From an uncultured Spirochaetota bacterium (lineage in GTDB: Bacteria > Spirochaetota > Spirochaetia > Treponematales > Treponemataceae), in contig CALXMF010000012.1 of NCBI GenBank assembly GCA_944389415.1, positions 1-63,217 of the forward strand: a DNA stretch of 63,217 nucleotides, in the 5' to 3' direction. The position numbers and the translations under genes are program-made. Positions 46,600 through 56,032 of this stretch are shown here, piece after piece. The notes beneath the pieces are model-generated. The model did no database searches. It was not told where the DNA came from and saw nothing but the letters and a program-made list of their open reading frames with translations. Position 1 is the stretch's first letter. Every line of letters begins with the position of its first letter.

Positions 46600-47598
46600 A
46601 TGACTAGTTACAAAGAACTGGGGCTGGTAAACACCAAAGATATGTTTGCCAAGGCAGTCAAAGGCGGATATGCAATTCCAGCCTATAACTTCAATAATAT
46701 GGAACAGCTTCAGGCTATCATTCAGGCCTGTGTTGAAACAAAATCACCTGTCATTCTGCAGGTATCTTCGGGAGCCAGAAAATACGCAAATAAAAACCTG
46801 CTACGCAATATGGCGCGCGGTGCCGTAGAATATGCACATGAACTTGGATACGATATTCCTATCGTATTGCACCTTGACCATGGCGACAGTTTTGAGCTGT
46901 GCAAAGACTGTATTGACAGCGGTTTCTCCTCAGTCATGATAGACGGTTCCCACTTGCCATACGATGAAAATGTTGCTTTGACAAAAAAAGTATGTGAGTA
47001 TGCCCATGCACAGAAAGATTATGTAACAGTAGAAGGGGAATTAGGGGTTCTTGCAGGTGTTGAGGATGATGTTTCAGCAGAAGAAAGCCATTATACCAAA
47101 CCTGAAGAAGTACAGGACTTTGTCAGCAAGACAGGAGTTGACTCTCTGGCAATCTCCATTGGAACAAGTCATGGTCGCTGCAAATTTAAGCCCGAACAGT
47201 GCACACGCAACTCAGATGGAGTTCTCATTCCACCGCCATTGGCTTTCGATGTACTCGAAGAAATCGAGAAGAAACTTCCTGGATTCCCAATTGTTTTACA
47301 CGGTTCATCATCTGTACCCCACGAATATGTCGCTGAGATTGAAAAATACGGTGGTAAACTTGCAGACTCTGTAGGTATTCCTGAAGAGCAATTACGCAAG
47401 GCTGCGAAGTCAGCTGTATGTAAAATCAATATTGATTCAGACGGCCGCTTAGCAATGACAGCAGCAATACGAAAAGTATTCGCTGAACATCCTGAAGAAT
47501 TTGATCCCCGCAAATACTTGGGACCGGCACGGGATGAACTGAAAAAACTATATATGCATAAAAACAAGGAAGTGCTTGGTTCTGCTGGTCAGGCATAA
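46600..47598 (+). CDS. Class II fructose-1,6-bisphosphate aldolase
   Basis: A 332-residue Zn-dependent glycolytic aldolase. AIPAYNFNNMEQLQAIIQA, the Zn/catalytic region IVLHLDHGDSFELCKDCID, VMIDGSHLPYDENVALTK, VEGELGVLAGVEDDVSAEE, SLAISIGTSHGRCKF, IVLHGSSSVP and VCKINIDSDGRLAMTAAIRK are all present. The size and long insert between active-site loops fit the Treponema/TIGR-type class II-B aldolases. ATG at 46600 has AAAGGAG seven bases upstream; earlier in-frame codons precede the promoter. It is monocistronic with a terminator. Confidence 0.96.
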   Translation: MTSYKELGLVNTKDMFAKAVKGGYAIPAYNFNNMEQLQAIIQACVETKSPVILQVSSGARKYANKNLLRNMARGAVEYAHELGYDIPIVLHLDHGDSFELCKDCIDSGFSSVMIDGSHLPYDENVALTKKVCEYAHAQKDYVTVEGELGVLAGVEDDVSAEESHYTKPEEVQDFVSKTGVDSLAISIGTSHGRCKFKPEQCTRNSDGVLIPPPLAFDVLEEIEKKLPGFPIVLHGSSSVPHEYVAEIEKYGGKLADSVGIPEEQLRKAAKSAVCKINIDSDGRLAMTAAIRKVFAEHPEEFDPRKYLGPARDELKKLYMHKNKEVLGSAGQA

Positions 47599-47616
47599 TA
47601 TTTCTGTTTAATAAAA

Positions 47617-47657
47617 TAAAAAGGCTGAGAAGCGTATGCTTCCAGCCTTTTTATTTT
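47617..47657. terminator. Bidirectional terminator between fba and the membrane-protein gene
   Basis: AAAAAGGCTG-AGAAGC and GCTTC-CAGCCTTTTT form a long stem flanked by AT-rich runs on both sides (TTATTTTAT on the plus strand, TTATTTTAT on the minus). It serves fba; the minus-strand gene stop lies just beside it. Confidence 0.85.
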
Positions 47658-47661
47658 ATGT

Positions 47662-48387
47662 TCATTGAGCGCAGCAATCACATCTGGCTGCCTGATTGCC
47701 ACAATGTTGCTTAATATCATATCGTATAAATAAACAGCAACACCCTACGGTTATAATACAATACAGCATGCTCCACACCCACCACAGACTTGTATACATA
47801 GAAACTAAATACATAGCCCATATATAAGCAGGGAGAATAAAAAGCCAGCATAAAAACAAAAGACATACAACGACACAAACAATAAACTGTTTCGATAATG
47901 CTTTTTTTGTACGGCACACAGTTGCCACATCATACACAAGGACACGACAACATATTTCAATCCCAACTGTAAACAAAAGCATTATTACAGGTAGCAAGAA
48001 CAGACCAAAACCAGTCTGAAACAAAACAGAAGAAAAGACATAATATGGTAGATACACAACGTAGAATCCTGCAAGGAGGGGAAAAAGATATTGTACTTTA
48101 TATTCAACATCATCACGAGAAAATAAAACAATCAATATACATATCAGAAAGGGGAACAGTTCTTTCCAAAGTAAATATATACCAGATTCTCGAATCAAGT
48201 TGACAGATGATGCATCACTAGTATAAACAAAAAAGAAATCAACAAAACAAGTGATAGATCCTGCAACAAGCCCCCAAAATATTAACAGAAAATATGCATT
48301 TGAGACTTTTAATGAACACACTATTTTTCCACAAAAAAACCGGCCCAATATGGCAAGTGGAAATAAAGAACATAAAAATAAATACAT
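47662..48387 (-). CDS. Unknown multi-pass membrane protein
   Basis: A 241-residue hydrophobic protein with about six membrane helices (near residues 1-17, 30-55, 73-88, 100-125, 130-150 and 168-215) and a Cys-rich C-terminus ending RCDCCAQ. The second helix pair carries SITCFVDFFFVYTSD. No family is recognised. It is a single gene convergent with fba. It has no clear Shine-Dalgarno. The 343 bp between it and infC (48388-48730) hold the infC promoter and leader and nothing else that I can support. Confidence 0.65.
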   Translation of the reverse strand: MYLFLCSLFPLAILGRFFCGKIVCSLKVSNAYFLLIFWGLVAGSITCFVDFFFVYTSDASSVNLIRESGIYLLWKELFPFLICILIVLFSRDDVEYKVQYLFPLLAGFYVVYLPYYVFSSVLFQTGFGLFLLPVIMLLFTVGIEICCRVLVYDVATVCRTKKALSKQFIVCVVVCLLFLCWLFILPAYIWAMYLVSMYTSLWWVWSMLYCIITVGCCCLFIRYDIKQHCGNQAARCDCCAQ

Positions 48388-48655
48388 ACACCAAACATAT
48401 CATATAAAAAATAAAAAAGGAATAGAACACATTTTGGTATAAAACAGGAGCACAGCTAATTTTACACCAACGAAACAAAAAAATGATACCATTATTATGT
48501 ATTATAAATCGGATATATGCCCTGCAAAATAAAATAAGGTGCAAAAAGCAGATATTTAATACTGTATTTCATTTCTATAGTACAGATATCATTATACCTT
48601 ATCAATATTACCTTTGATTTTTTTACTATCCCTACTAGACATATCTAAGCGATAT

Positions 48656-48682
48656 TTGATATTATTTTGAATATGCTATACA
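48656..48682 (+). promoter_or_regulatory. infC operon promoter (extended -10)
   Basis: TTGATA (48656-48661), 15 bases, and TATACA (48677-48682) preceded by TGC, an extended -10. The leader of about 40 bases contains TGCCA-AC-TGGCA, a small palindrome that might form a hairpin for ribosomal-protein feedback. Confidence 0.5.
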
Positions 48683-48730
48683 CAGTTACTGTTAAGTTGC
48701 CAACTGGCAGCTCAGTCGCGAGGGGGACCG

Positions 48731-49252
48731 TTGGCTGAAAATAAGGGGTTGCGGGTCAATGAACAGATCCGCGTACGAGAAGTCAGACTTATAGATGATG
48801 AGGGCGAACAAAAAGGTATTGTCCCAACCATCGAAGCCCTCAAGATGGCTAGAGAGCGAGAGCTCGACCTTGTTGAAGTTGCGCCCACGGCTAACCCGCC
48901 AGTGTGTAAAATACTCGACTATGGTAAATATCGCTTTGAATTGGAGAAAAAGCTCCGTGACTCCAAAAAAAAGCAGAAATTGCTGAAATTAAAAGAAATC
49001 CGTATGCAACCTAAAATTGGTGTAGGAGATCTTGATTTCAAGTCGAAGCATGTACAGGAATTTCTGGCTGAAGGTAATAAAGTAAAAGTAACTGTCCGTT
49101 TTCGCGGACGGGAGCTTGCCCATACTGAACTGGGGCTTGAAGTTCTAAATGAAGTTCTAAAACGGCTTGGTGATGAATATGTTGTTGAAAAGCAACCTGC
49201 AATGGAAGGTCGCTTTATGTCGATGATTCTGAATCCAAAGACCAAAAAATGA
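48731..49252 (+). CDS. Translation initiation factor IF-3
   Basis: A 173-residue factor that binds the 30S subunit and checks initiator tRNA and start codons. N-domain [20 protein letters not shown] and [21 protein letters not shown], linker [27 protein letters not shown], and C-domain [16 protein letters not shown] are typical. The start is TTG at 48731, with GAGGGGG four to five bases upstream. A non-ATG start is the rule for infC, since IF-3 represses its own non-canonical initiation. It heads infC-rpmI-rplT. Confidence 0.96.
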   Translation: MAENKGLRVNEQIRVREVRLIDDEGEQKGIVPTIEALKMARERELDLVEVAPTANPPVCKILDYGKYRFELEKKLRDSKKKQKLLKLKEIRMQPKIGVGDLDFKSKHVQEFLAEGNKVKVTVRFRGRELAHTELGLEVLNEVLKRLGDEYVVEKQPAMEGRFMSMILNPKTKK

Positions 49253-49266
49253 TGAGGTAATGTAAA

Positions 49267-49467
49267 ATGCCCAAAATGAAAACAAAGCGCGCCGCAGCAA
49301 AGCGGTTTTCCCTGACAGGAAGTGGCAAAGTAAAGTATAAGAAGATGAATCTTCGCCATATCCTGACAAAAAAGGCTCCAAAGCGGAAGAGACAACTTCG
49401 TGCTTCTGGCACCTTAAATGAATGCGATGCAGCAAAAGTCAGAAAGCAAATGCTGCCGTATGGTTAA
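49267..49467 (+). CDS. Ribosomal protein L35
   Basis: A 66-residue, strongly basic 50S protein: [20 protein letters not shown] at the start and [15 protein letters not shown] in the middle are the L35 signature. It lies 14 bases after infC with GAGG upstream of its ATG. Confidence 0.96.
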   Translation: MPKMKTKRAAAKRFSLTGSGKVKYKKMNLRHILTKKAPKRKRQLRASGTLNECDAAKVRKQMLPYG

Positions 49468-49510
49468 TTTAAACAACTTGATGTTGCTTTTATTTTTTTA
49501 GGAGAAAATA

Positions 49511-49870
49511 ATGTCTAGAGCCATTGACGGTGCAAAAAGAAAAAACCGCCGGAAGAAGATTTTAAAACTTGCAAAAGGTTTCACTGGCCGCAGGGGAACA
49601 AATTATAAAGCTGCAAAGGACGCAGTCGTCAAAGCGCTTTGCCATGCATATGAAAGTCGCAGAGATCGCAAAGGCGATATGCGAAACTTGTGGGTAAGCC
49701 GTATAAATGCAGCTGTCCGTGATCTTGGAATGAATTATTCTACTTTTATTAATGGTTTGACAAAAGCAGGTGTTATAATTAACCGAAAAGCATTGTCAAA
49801 TATGGCAATTGAAGATCCTGCAGCATTTAAAGCTGTTGTCGAAACTGCAAAAAAGGCTATTGGAGCATAA
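49511..49870 (+). CDS. Ribosomal protein L20
   Basis: A 119-residue basic 50S assembly protein with KILKLAKGFTGRRGTNYKAAKDAV, RDRKGDMRNLWVSRINAAVR and LGMNYSTFINGLTKAGVIINRK. ATG follows AGGAG. L20 is the usual feedback repressor of this operon; the 43-base rpmI-rplT gap shows no obvious L20-binding fold. Confidence 0.96.
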   Translation: MSRAIDGAKRKNRRKKILKLAKGFTGRRGTNYKAAKDAVVKALCHAYESRRDRKGDMRNLWVSRINAAVRDLGMNYSTFINGLTKAGVIINRKALSNMAIEDPAAFKAVVETAKKAIGA

Positions 49871-49873
49871 CGT

Positions 49874-50374
49874 ATGATATCCCTTGAAACGCTTGCAGCG
49901 CTTGAACAGAAAGTAGAACAAGCAATAGCCCGTATCGCAACACTTACGCAGGAAAATACACAGCTTAAAGAGCAGTGTGAAAAATATGAAACTGAAATAA
50001 GTCAGCTTCGGCAGCAATTGCAGGCATTTCAGGCTGATCAAACACAACTTGAACAGGGGATACTCAATGCATTAAACCGTCTTGATACTGTAGAAAATGC
50101 AGTTATTAAGACGGCAGAAGCCTCTGTTATTTCCGAATCAGTAGAAGTTACTAATGACACAGCAGGTACTGAGGTATTGACTTCTCCAGAATCATCGGAA
50201 GCTTCAACTGAACAGATATATAACAGTAACACTGAACAACAAGCCCCTCTGGAACCACAAGTTCAATTTGATCAGCAACAGACTGAGAATAATACTGATA
50301 GTATACAAGATAATCAGTCAGGAGAAGATACTAATTATGTTGCTCCTCAAAATGGACAATATGATATCTTTTAG
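49874..50374 (+). CDS. ZapB-like coiled-coil protein
   Basis: A 166-residue protein. Residues 1-75 form a continuous coiled coil (TLAALEQKVEQAIARIATLT, then ENTQLKEQ... heptads), very like the division protein ZapB. Residues about 80-166 are a disordered Gln/Glu/Ser/Thr-rich tail. It starts three bases after rplT and ends 12 bases before zapA. The zapA neighbour supports a Z-ring role. The tail is much longer than E. coli ZapB (81 residues). Confidence 0.75.
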   Translation: MISLETLAALEQKVEQAIARIATLTQENTQLKEQCEKYETEISQLRQQLQAFQADQTQLEQGILNALNRLDTVENAVIKTAEASVISESVEVTNDTAGTEVLTSPESSEASTEQIYNSNTEQQAPLEPQVQFDQQQTENNTDSIQDNQSGEDTNYVAPQNGQYDIF

Positions 50375-50386
50375 TTTTGCTGCCAC

Positions 50387-50692
50387 ATGGGTATTTTAAA
50401 GATAGATTTGCTGGGAACAAGTTTTGCAATAAAAGCAGATGAAGATGATTCTTATCTTCAAGACATTCTTGCTTATTACCGTAAAACCGTCCAGCAGATC
50501 AGCAATGAAACAACTCTTTCTGATCCAACACAGATTTCCATCGTAGCAGGTATTATGTTGTGCGATGAACTCTATAAAGAAAAAACGCTGTTAAATAAGT
50601 ATAAAAAGTCACAGAATGCTCAAGAACTAAATGACGACGTTGAGCAAGTAACAAAAAAGCTTATATCCGCACTTGATAAGGCCCTCTATTGA
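50387..50692 (+). CDS. Z-ring associated protein ZapA
   Basis: A 101-residue protein with the ZapA fold: beta strand ILKIDLLGTSFAIKADEDDSYLQDILAYYR, then SDPTQISIVAGIMLCDELYKEK and a C-terminal coiled-coil helix. ZapA cross-links FtsZ filaments and binds ZapB. It lies directly behind the ZapB-like gene in the L20 operon, and its stop overlaps the next gene. Confidence 0.9.
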   Translation: MGILKIDLLGTSFAIKADEDDSYLQDILAYYRKTVQQISNETTLSDPTQISIVAGIMLCDELYKEKTLLNKYKKSQNAQELNDDVEQVTKKLISALDKALY

Positions 50693-51195
50693 CTTTTTCA
50701 GAATACATAACAATATGGATTGACGCAGATTCATGTCCAACGCCGGTAAGAGAGTTAATTTTTCGTTTTGCTCTTAGACATCAGTTATGCGTGCGGTTGG
50801 TAGCGAACAGAAAAATCCCCGTCCCCCAAAAGGCACAAAATATTTCCTGTATAGTTACACCGGCACATCAAGATGCAGCAGATAATTATATTGTTGAACA
50901 TGTCTGTGTATCTGATATCGTTATAACAAGAGATATACCACTCGCGGCTCGCCTTATAAAAAAAAATATCACAACAATAAATGATAGAGGAGATCTTTTT
51001 ACAACCGATAATATATCTGAAAAACTCTCCCTAAGAAACTTTTCTTATGAACTGACAATGAACGGATTATCTTGGGAACGCACAAATACATTTGGAAAAA
51101 AAGAACTGAACAACTTTGCAAACTGTTTTGATCGCGAACTCCAAAAGAAAAAACGTTTATTTGAAACCGCACAAAAAGAAAATCATGACCAATAA
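50689..51195 (+). CDS. YaiI/YqxD family (DUF188) protein
   Basis: A 168-residue protein of the UPF0178 family with a PIN-like fold. IWIDADSCPTPVRELIFRFA, RLVANRKIPVP, AADNYIVEHVCVSDIVITRDIPLAARLI and the C-terminal NCFDRELQ region match. The biochemical function is not established. The start is TTG at 50689 overlapping the zapA stop (TATTGA), with AAGG about seven bases upstream. It ends the infC-rpmI-rplT-zapB-zapA unit; no terminator is visible. Confidence 0.88.
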   Translation: MTFSEYITIWIDADSCPTPVRELIFRFALRHQLCVRLVANRKIPVPQKAQNISCIVTPAHQDAADNYIVEHVCVSDIVITRDIPLAARLIKKNITTINDRGDLFTTDNISEKLSLRNFSYELTMNGLSWERTNTFGKKELNNFANCFDRELQKKKRLFETAQKENHDQ

Positions 51196-51217
51196 TAAAA
51201 TATTTCAGTGCTTGATA

Positions 51218-52063
51218 TTACGATTTTCTAATTACTGAAAAAAAGAGCGGCCCCGCTCCATTTTGCCGGTCAGGCAAAACATGAAAACCATAAGCTGTTT
51301 TTTCGTATCCAGGCAATTCATCTGGTAAACAAAATTTTTCTACATCACTCGGAATGGAAAACTCCGCAGAGACGGTCATATCAGAATACTTTTTTACAAG
51401 CCGTTCTATGATACCGTCATTTTCTTCAGGTGAAAGCGCACACGTTGCGTATACTAGAATTCCACCATGTTTCAGCAGCCGATACGCACTTGAAATAAGC
51501 GCCCACTGCATAGTTGCAAGCATCCGCACACGAGAGTATGACCATTGAAATAGATAAGATTGTGCATTAAGAACGTGCCGTTCAGAAGAGCACGGCGCAT
51601 CGAGTAAAATACGATCATATGTTTCCTGTTGTTTAAGACAAAGACGTGAAGCATCTGTACCAGTTATTTGAATACGGTTTCGAATAGTCTCTGACAAACA
51701 ATTTTGCACAGTCTTAAACAACCGCATTCGCCGTGCTGATGATCGCTCATTTGCCGTTAGACGAGCTGTTAAAGACATTAAAGATGCAAGGACAACTGTT
51801 TTACCGCCAGGAGCAGCGCACATATCAAGAATATGTTCTGCATCTGCAACAGGAAGCGCCAGAGCAGCCAACATACTGCCCGTATCAAGAAAATATGGTT
51901 CAGCAGCAGCGCATGATTGCCAACGCCCCGGCTTATTCTCTGCCAGCAGTGCCTCACGAAGAAGAGGCCAGCGGTCAGCGTAAATTGATGAATACCAGTC
52001 ATCAAATCCTTGTGTTCCTCTCAGACTATTTTTGGGTTTGGCCGATTTTAGCTTTGTTCCCAT
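51218..52063 (-). CDS. RsmB/NOP2-family RNA m5C methyltransferase
   Basis: A 281-residue SAM enzyme of the NSUN/RsmB/RsmF group. Motif I is ILDMCAAPGGKTVVLASLM, and the two catalytic-region cysteines are in LDAPCSSERHVL and LVYATCALSPEENDGIIERL. It lacks the N-terminal NusB-like domain of RsmB and C-terminal extensions of RsmF, so it is a short NSUN4-like form. The exact rRNA target is not assignable. It overlaps the preceding pseudouridine synthase at TAATG. Confidence 0.88.
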   Translation of the reverse strand: MGTKLKSAKPKNSLRGTQGFDDWYSSIYADRWPLLREALLAENKPGRWQSCAAAEPYFLDTGSMLAALALPVADAEHILDMCAAPGGKTVVLASLMSLTARLTANERSSARRMRLFKTVQNCLSETIRNRIQITGTDASRLCLKQQETYDRILLDAPCSSERHVLNAQSYLFQWSYSRVRMLATMQWALISSAYRLLKHGGILVYATCALSPEENDGIIERLVKKYSDMTVSAEFSIPSDVEKFCLPDELPGYEKTAYGFHVLPDRQNGAGPLFFSVIRKS

Positions 52064-52800
52064 TATTTATCTCCCGCAGCTTCAAGAAAAGCATTCCATA
52101 GCGAATCTGTTTGAGGCAGAGGCGCAGTAACCGTGATACACCCAGCACTTGCAGACGGCATAAAAGAGACAGAACGAGCGTGAAGCCTTATCCCAGGGAG
52201 AGAGTCCTTTCGTCGTGCTCCGTATTTTACGTCTCCCTTTATAGGAAATCCCAACGAAAACAATTGAGAACGTATCTGATGTGTTCTGCCTGTCAAGAGA
52301 CGCACTTCAAGGAAACTGTAGCGTTCCCCTGTTCCTAAACATTTCCAAAGCAACCGTGCATGTTTCGCACCAGGCGTAGAAGAGTCACATATATATGATT
52401 TTTGTTTTTTTCTGTCAAAATACAAATATTGTTCTAACAAGTGTTCATTAGTATCACTTATCGAACCTTCAACAATAGCCCAATAACACTTGTGCACAGC
52501 TGTATTTTCAGCAAATTGCCTTGATATAAAAGCCGCATTTTGTCCAGAAAACGACAACACAGCCGCACCGGAAACAGGCCTGTCTATACGGTTCACACAA
52601 TGAATATCATCTATATTAGAGATATATCCACATCCAGAAAAAAAATTGTGCCAGTCAAATGGAAGGAATGCCTGTGAATGTGTATTTATCGGTGGATGTT
52701 CACAAATCTGCCCGGGTAGTTTCAGAACCACAGCGCAATCCGTATCACAGTATAATAAACGCTGACGATAAACAGATTCCAGCACAGTATCATTCATCAT
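52063..52800 (-). CDS. RluA-family pseudouridine synthase
   Basis: A 245-residue enzyme isomerising uridine in RNA. The catalytic Asp is in HCVNRIDRPVSGAAVLS (the H-R-L-D motif reads N-R-I-D). HKCYWAIVEG and LEVRLLTGRTHQIRSQL with YGARRKD complete the family pattern. There is no S4 domain. I start at ATG 52800 in GGTGGATGATGAATG, which overlaps the end of the upstream glycosidase; the open frame continues upstream without a ribosome site. The rRNA/tRNA target is unknown. Confidence 0.88.
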   Translation of the reverse strand: MMNDTVLESVYRQRLLYCDTDCAVVLKLPGQICEHPPINTHSQAFLPFDWHNFFSGCGYISNIDDIHCVNRIDRPVSGAAVLSFSGQNAAFISRQFAENTAVHKCYWAIVEGSISDTNEHLLEQYLYFDRKKQKSYICDSSTPGAKHARLLWKCLGTGERYSFLEVRLLTGRTHQIRSQLFSLGFPIKGDVKYGARRKDSLPGIRLHARSVSFMPSASAGCITVTAPLPQTDSLWNAFLEAAGDK

Positions 52801-54160
52801 CCACCCCCATGAAAGATGTATATAACTCCAATCCCGCCTTTTTTGATTCAGTAAATGAACTGACACGAGCAACGCAATCACTTTGCGAAATATATGAAGG
52901 TAAATTTACTTTAAAAACAGGAATGGGGACACCTTCAGAAGACGGTATAGAATCCACGGTCTGCAACATCAATAATCCGCAGTCAATTTTTGTCCGTATA
53001 ATACGTTCTACTGCCCTATCTATAGCAGCAGCAAAAACAGGATCAGTGCTAATTTGCTGCCTGATCAAGGGAACAAACCTCATATACCGTTTTTCTGATA
53101 TCATAATGATGTCAATCCCCGCTTTCAAAGCCATCAAGACTGCTTTATCAGGAGGAAAACCATTCTGTGCTAAAGCCGACATCAAAATATCATCAGATAT
53201 TATCAAGCCATCATACCCCAAAGTGTCGCGAAGAACTGTATCAATCCAGTAAGAAGATAGACAGGCTGGAGTTTGAGAATCAAAACTATTATTAATACGT
53301 GCATGTGACATCAATACAGCCATTGGCTCATACTGTATAAGATCTCGAAAAGGAGAAAGGTAATCCCGTTCAAGAGACTCTTGTGATACATTGATTTCCG
53401 GTAATCCTGTATGAGGATCTACATTAGTGTTCCCAGGAAAATGTTTTAACGCATTCCCTACCCCAGCTTTTTTATACCCTTGAATAGATGCAGAAGCATA
53501 TCGAAGAACACTATCATTACTGCCATAACTCCGGGAACCTAAGAAGGTTTTATTCTCAACCAAAATCGGTTCAGCAACAGGAGCAAGATTCAGATGAAAA
53601 CCTAACAAATGCAACTGTTCTCCCTGATTTTCATAGAACTGCTCTGCCTGAGACGGAGTCATACTCTGAGACACAGCTAATGGAGAAGGAATTGGTGAAA
53701 CAGTTTGACGAAGCCGATTGACGTCCCCTCCCTCATGATCAATAACAAGCAATGGAGGAATACGATTAGACTCAATACTGGTATTCAGAATATCAGTTGT
53801 AAATGAAATAGCATCTGCGGCAGTATCAGCTACATTGTAAGAAAAAAATAAGAATCCCCCAGGAATACAAGGGAGACCATCATTATCATATTCAACAGGA
53901 ACAAAATCCTCTTTGCCCTCTAAATTAATTAAAAAAAGCTGACTTAATTTCTCCTCGACAGACAGCCCACTAACAAAAGAATGAATTGCATCATATTTTG
54001 CACGACGAAAAGCTGTCAGCCACTTTTCCATTGCCATTGCAGAAGAACGATAACGCATATCACGGAGAAGCTGCTCATCTTCACCTTTTTGCGAACATGC
54101 AAAAAAGACAGATAGGCTAACAGACAACACCAGAATACATATAATAGAACTTTTTCTCAT
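52790..54160 (-). CDS. GH3 beta-N-acetylhexosaminidase-like lipoprotein
   Basis: A 456-residue glycoside hydrolase family 3 protein. A signal peptide with lipobox FFAC (Cys about residue 22) precedes the barrel: PPLLVIDHEGGDVNRLR, GVGNALKHFPGNTNVDPHTGLPEI (the NagZ-type His/Asp loop) and nucleophile Asp in DGLIISDDILMSAL. It probably trims GlcNAc from muropeptides or host glycans in the periplasm. It follows the Tat transporter genes by 22 bases. Its ATG has no clear ribosome site, so it may be read through from tatQM. Confidence 0.88.
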   Translation of the reverse strand: MRKSSIICILVLSVSLSVFFACSQKGEDEQLLRDMRYRSSAMAMEKWLTAFRRAKYDAIHSFVSGLSVEEKLSQLFLINLEGKEDFVPVEYDNDGLPCIPGGFLFFSYNVADTAADAISFTTDILNTSIESNRIPPLLVIDHEGGDVNRLRQTVSPIPSPLAVSQSMTPSQAEQFYENQGEQLHLLGFHLNLAPVAEPILVENKTFLGSRSYGSNDSVLRYASASIQGYKKAGVGNALKHFPGNTNVDPHTGLPEINVSQESLERDYLSPFRDLIQYEPMAVLMSHARINNSFDSQTPACLSSYWIDTVLRDTLGYDGLIISDDILMSALAQNGFPPDKAVLMALKAGIDIIMISEKRYMRFVPLIRQQISTDPVFAAAIDRAVERIIRTKIDCGLLMLQTVDSIPSSEGVPIPVFKVNLPSYISQSDCVARVSSFTESKKAGLELYTSFMGVDDE

Positions 54161-54182
54161 TCAATCTATCATTCGTAAAGAA

Positions 54183-56030
54183 CTACAGTAAAACCTCTGT
54201 AAACCATGGAACATAAGTAACTATCATCAAAACAATAAACTGAACCAGGAGGAACGGCAAAATACCCTTTGCCACTTTAATAACTGGCATATTAAAAGTA
54301 TACGAAGCAATAAACAGATCTAAACCAACAGGCGGCGTTAAAAAACCTAACTGCATGTTCATTAAAAATATAATCCCCGTATGAACAGGAGACAGCCCAA
54401 AAGTTTCCGCAATGGGGATAATCAAAGGAGACACTATCAGGATAGCAGAATATATATCCATCAGACAGCCGACTACAATGAGAACAAGATTCAACAGTAT
54501 CAAAAATACATACTTGGACGTAACCATCGTAGAAATAAAATCTGATAAAATATATGGGATATTCGCATCAACCAGGAAATAAGATAACCCTCTTGCGGCT
54601 CCAAGAATAAACAAAACACCCCCTGATACGGGTATACTTTCTGCAACAACAGAAAGTGCTTTTCGAAAGGTAAAATTACGTCTAATAGCAGTTTCAAGTA
54701 CAAATGCATACACAACAGCAAAAGACGCACATTCAAGAAGTGTAAAGAAACCACTGAAATAGGTGATACAAATAAGAACTGGCATCAGCAGCTCAAAAAA
54801 ACCGTCCCGCACAGAAATACCAATATTTTTTAATGAAAATTTTGGCCGCTGTGAAATTTTATCAAGAACGATTCCCATTACCATCATTGATACGGCTAAT
54901 AAAATACCTGGGATAAGCGCACCGCGGAACAGGTCAAAAACATCAACTGAGAAATAATTAGTTGTTCCATACATGATAATGGCAACACTCGGCGGAAATA
55001 ATAAGCCAAGCGCACCAGAAGCAGTAACAAGAGACTGCGCATTTTCCTTTTTATAGCCAGATCCTGTTAGAACAATTGTCAGTAAAGAACCAAGCGCAAG
55101 TATGGTAACACCAGAGACACCTGTAAATGTAGTAAAAAAAGTAGTTACAATTACAGCAGCAACAACAGCGCCTCCCCGAAACCAGCCAAATGTTGATTTA
55201 CAGATTTCAACAAGGCGCTTTCCTGCTGTCCCTTGCGATAAAATATATCCAGCAATAGTAAACAGCGGAATTGCAGCAATACTTTTATCAGTCCAGATAA
55301 GATACGCCTCATTTGCAAGCATTTCAACATATCCACCGCCCTGTGAAAACGCAATATATGCAACACCGCTGATAGCAATAAAAAGAGGAACTCCCAGAAA
55401 AGCCAGAATCACCATCAGAATTATCAAAGGTGCGACGGCAACCCTAGAAAAGGCCATCCAGCTATCACTGAGAACTGTTAAAAACCCGACAGGTTCTAAA
55501 CCAAACAGATAATAAAGTACACCATATATCGGACCGGCAGAAATATATAACCCCAATATAATACCAATAACGGCTGGCACCCTATACCCTTTCACACAAC
55601 ACACCATCACAAGCATACACAAATAAGCAAGCGGTAAAAAGGCAAAAACCACCATTAACGGGATGCCCCACACTTTCTCAGAAAAACTAAACATTGAGAA
55701 AAGTTGTGAAAAAGCAGAAAAAAACAATGCTGTCAGTACCGCAGAAACAGCTACAGACCGTATAATTAACAGCACCCGTTTCACTTTTTCAGGAGCATTA
55801 TCAGATAAAGAGGCAAGCCCCAAATGCTTATCTGCCCTCCAAGTAATGACACCAGCGACACAGGCAATCAGAAACACCAGATTTACCTGTGCTAAATCAG
55901 CATCAATAACAGGAACTGCTATACCTTCCTGCAAAAATTTCAATATCAGCGGAAGAACCGCCAACAGCGCCACAAGTACAACAGCAATACCGTTTTCAAT
56001 TTTACAAAATATATCTGCCGGTTTATTCAT
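54183..56030 (-). CDS. TRAP transporter fused membrane subunits (TatQ-M)
   Basis: A 615-residue permease. Residues 1-about 190 form a DctQ-like small subunit (four helices). Residues about 190-615 form the DctM large subunit with about twelve helices and signatures such as VSGVTILALGSLLTIV, GALGLLFPPSVAIIMYG and NMQLGFLTPPVGLDLFI. It imports an organic acid or similar ligand delivered by TatP, driven by an ion gradient. ATG at 56030 (GGGATAA upstream) is preferred; a TTG at 56036 overlaps the tatP stop. The Q-M fusion matches the TPR-associated TRAP transporter described in T. pallidum. Confidence 0.93.
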   Translation of the reverse strand: MNKPADIFCKIENGIAVVLVALLAVLPLILKFLQEGIAVPVIDADLAQVNLVFLIACVAGVITWRADKHLGLASLSDNAPEKVKRVLLIIRSVAVSAVLTALFFSAFSQLFSMFSFSEKVWGIPLMVVFAFLPLAYLCMLVMVCCVKGYRVPAVIGIILGLYISAGPIYGVLYYLFGLEPVGFLTVLSDSWMAFSRVAVAPLIILMVILAFLGVPLFIAISGVAYIAFSQGGGYVEMLANEAYLIWTDKSIAAIPLFTIAGYILSQGTAGKRLVEICKSTFGWFRGGAVVAAVIVTTFFTTFTGVSGVTILALGSLLTIVLTGSGYKKENAQSLVTASGALGLLFPPSVAIIMYGTTNYFSVDVFDLFRGALIPGILLAVSMMVMGIVLDKISQRPKFSLKNIGISVRDGFFELLMPVLICITYFSGFFTLLECASFAVVYAFVLETAIRRNFTFRKALSVVAESIPVSGGVLFILGAARGLSYFLVDANIPYILSDFISTMVTSKYVFLILLNLVLIVVGCLMDIYSAILIVSPLIIPIAETFGLSPVHTGIIFLMNMQLGFLTPPVGLDLFIASYTFNMPVIKVAKGILPFLLVQFIVLMIVTYVPWFTEVLL

Positions 56031-56032
56031 TA

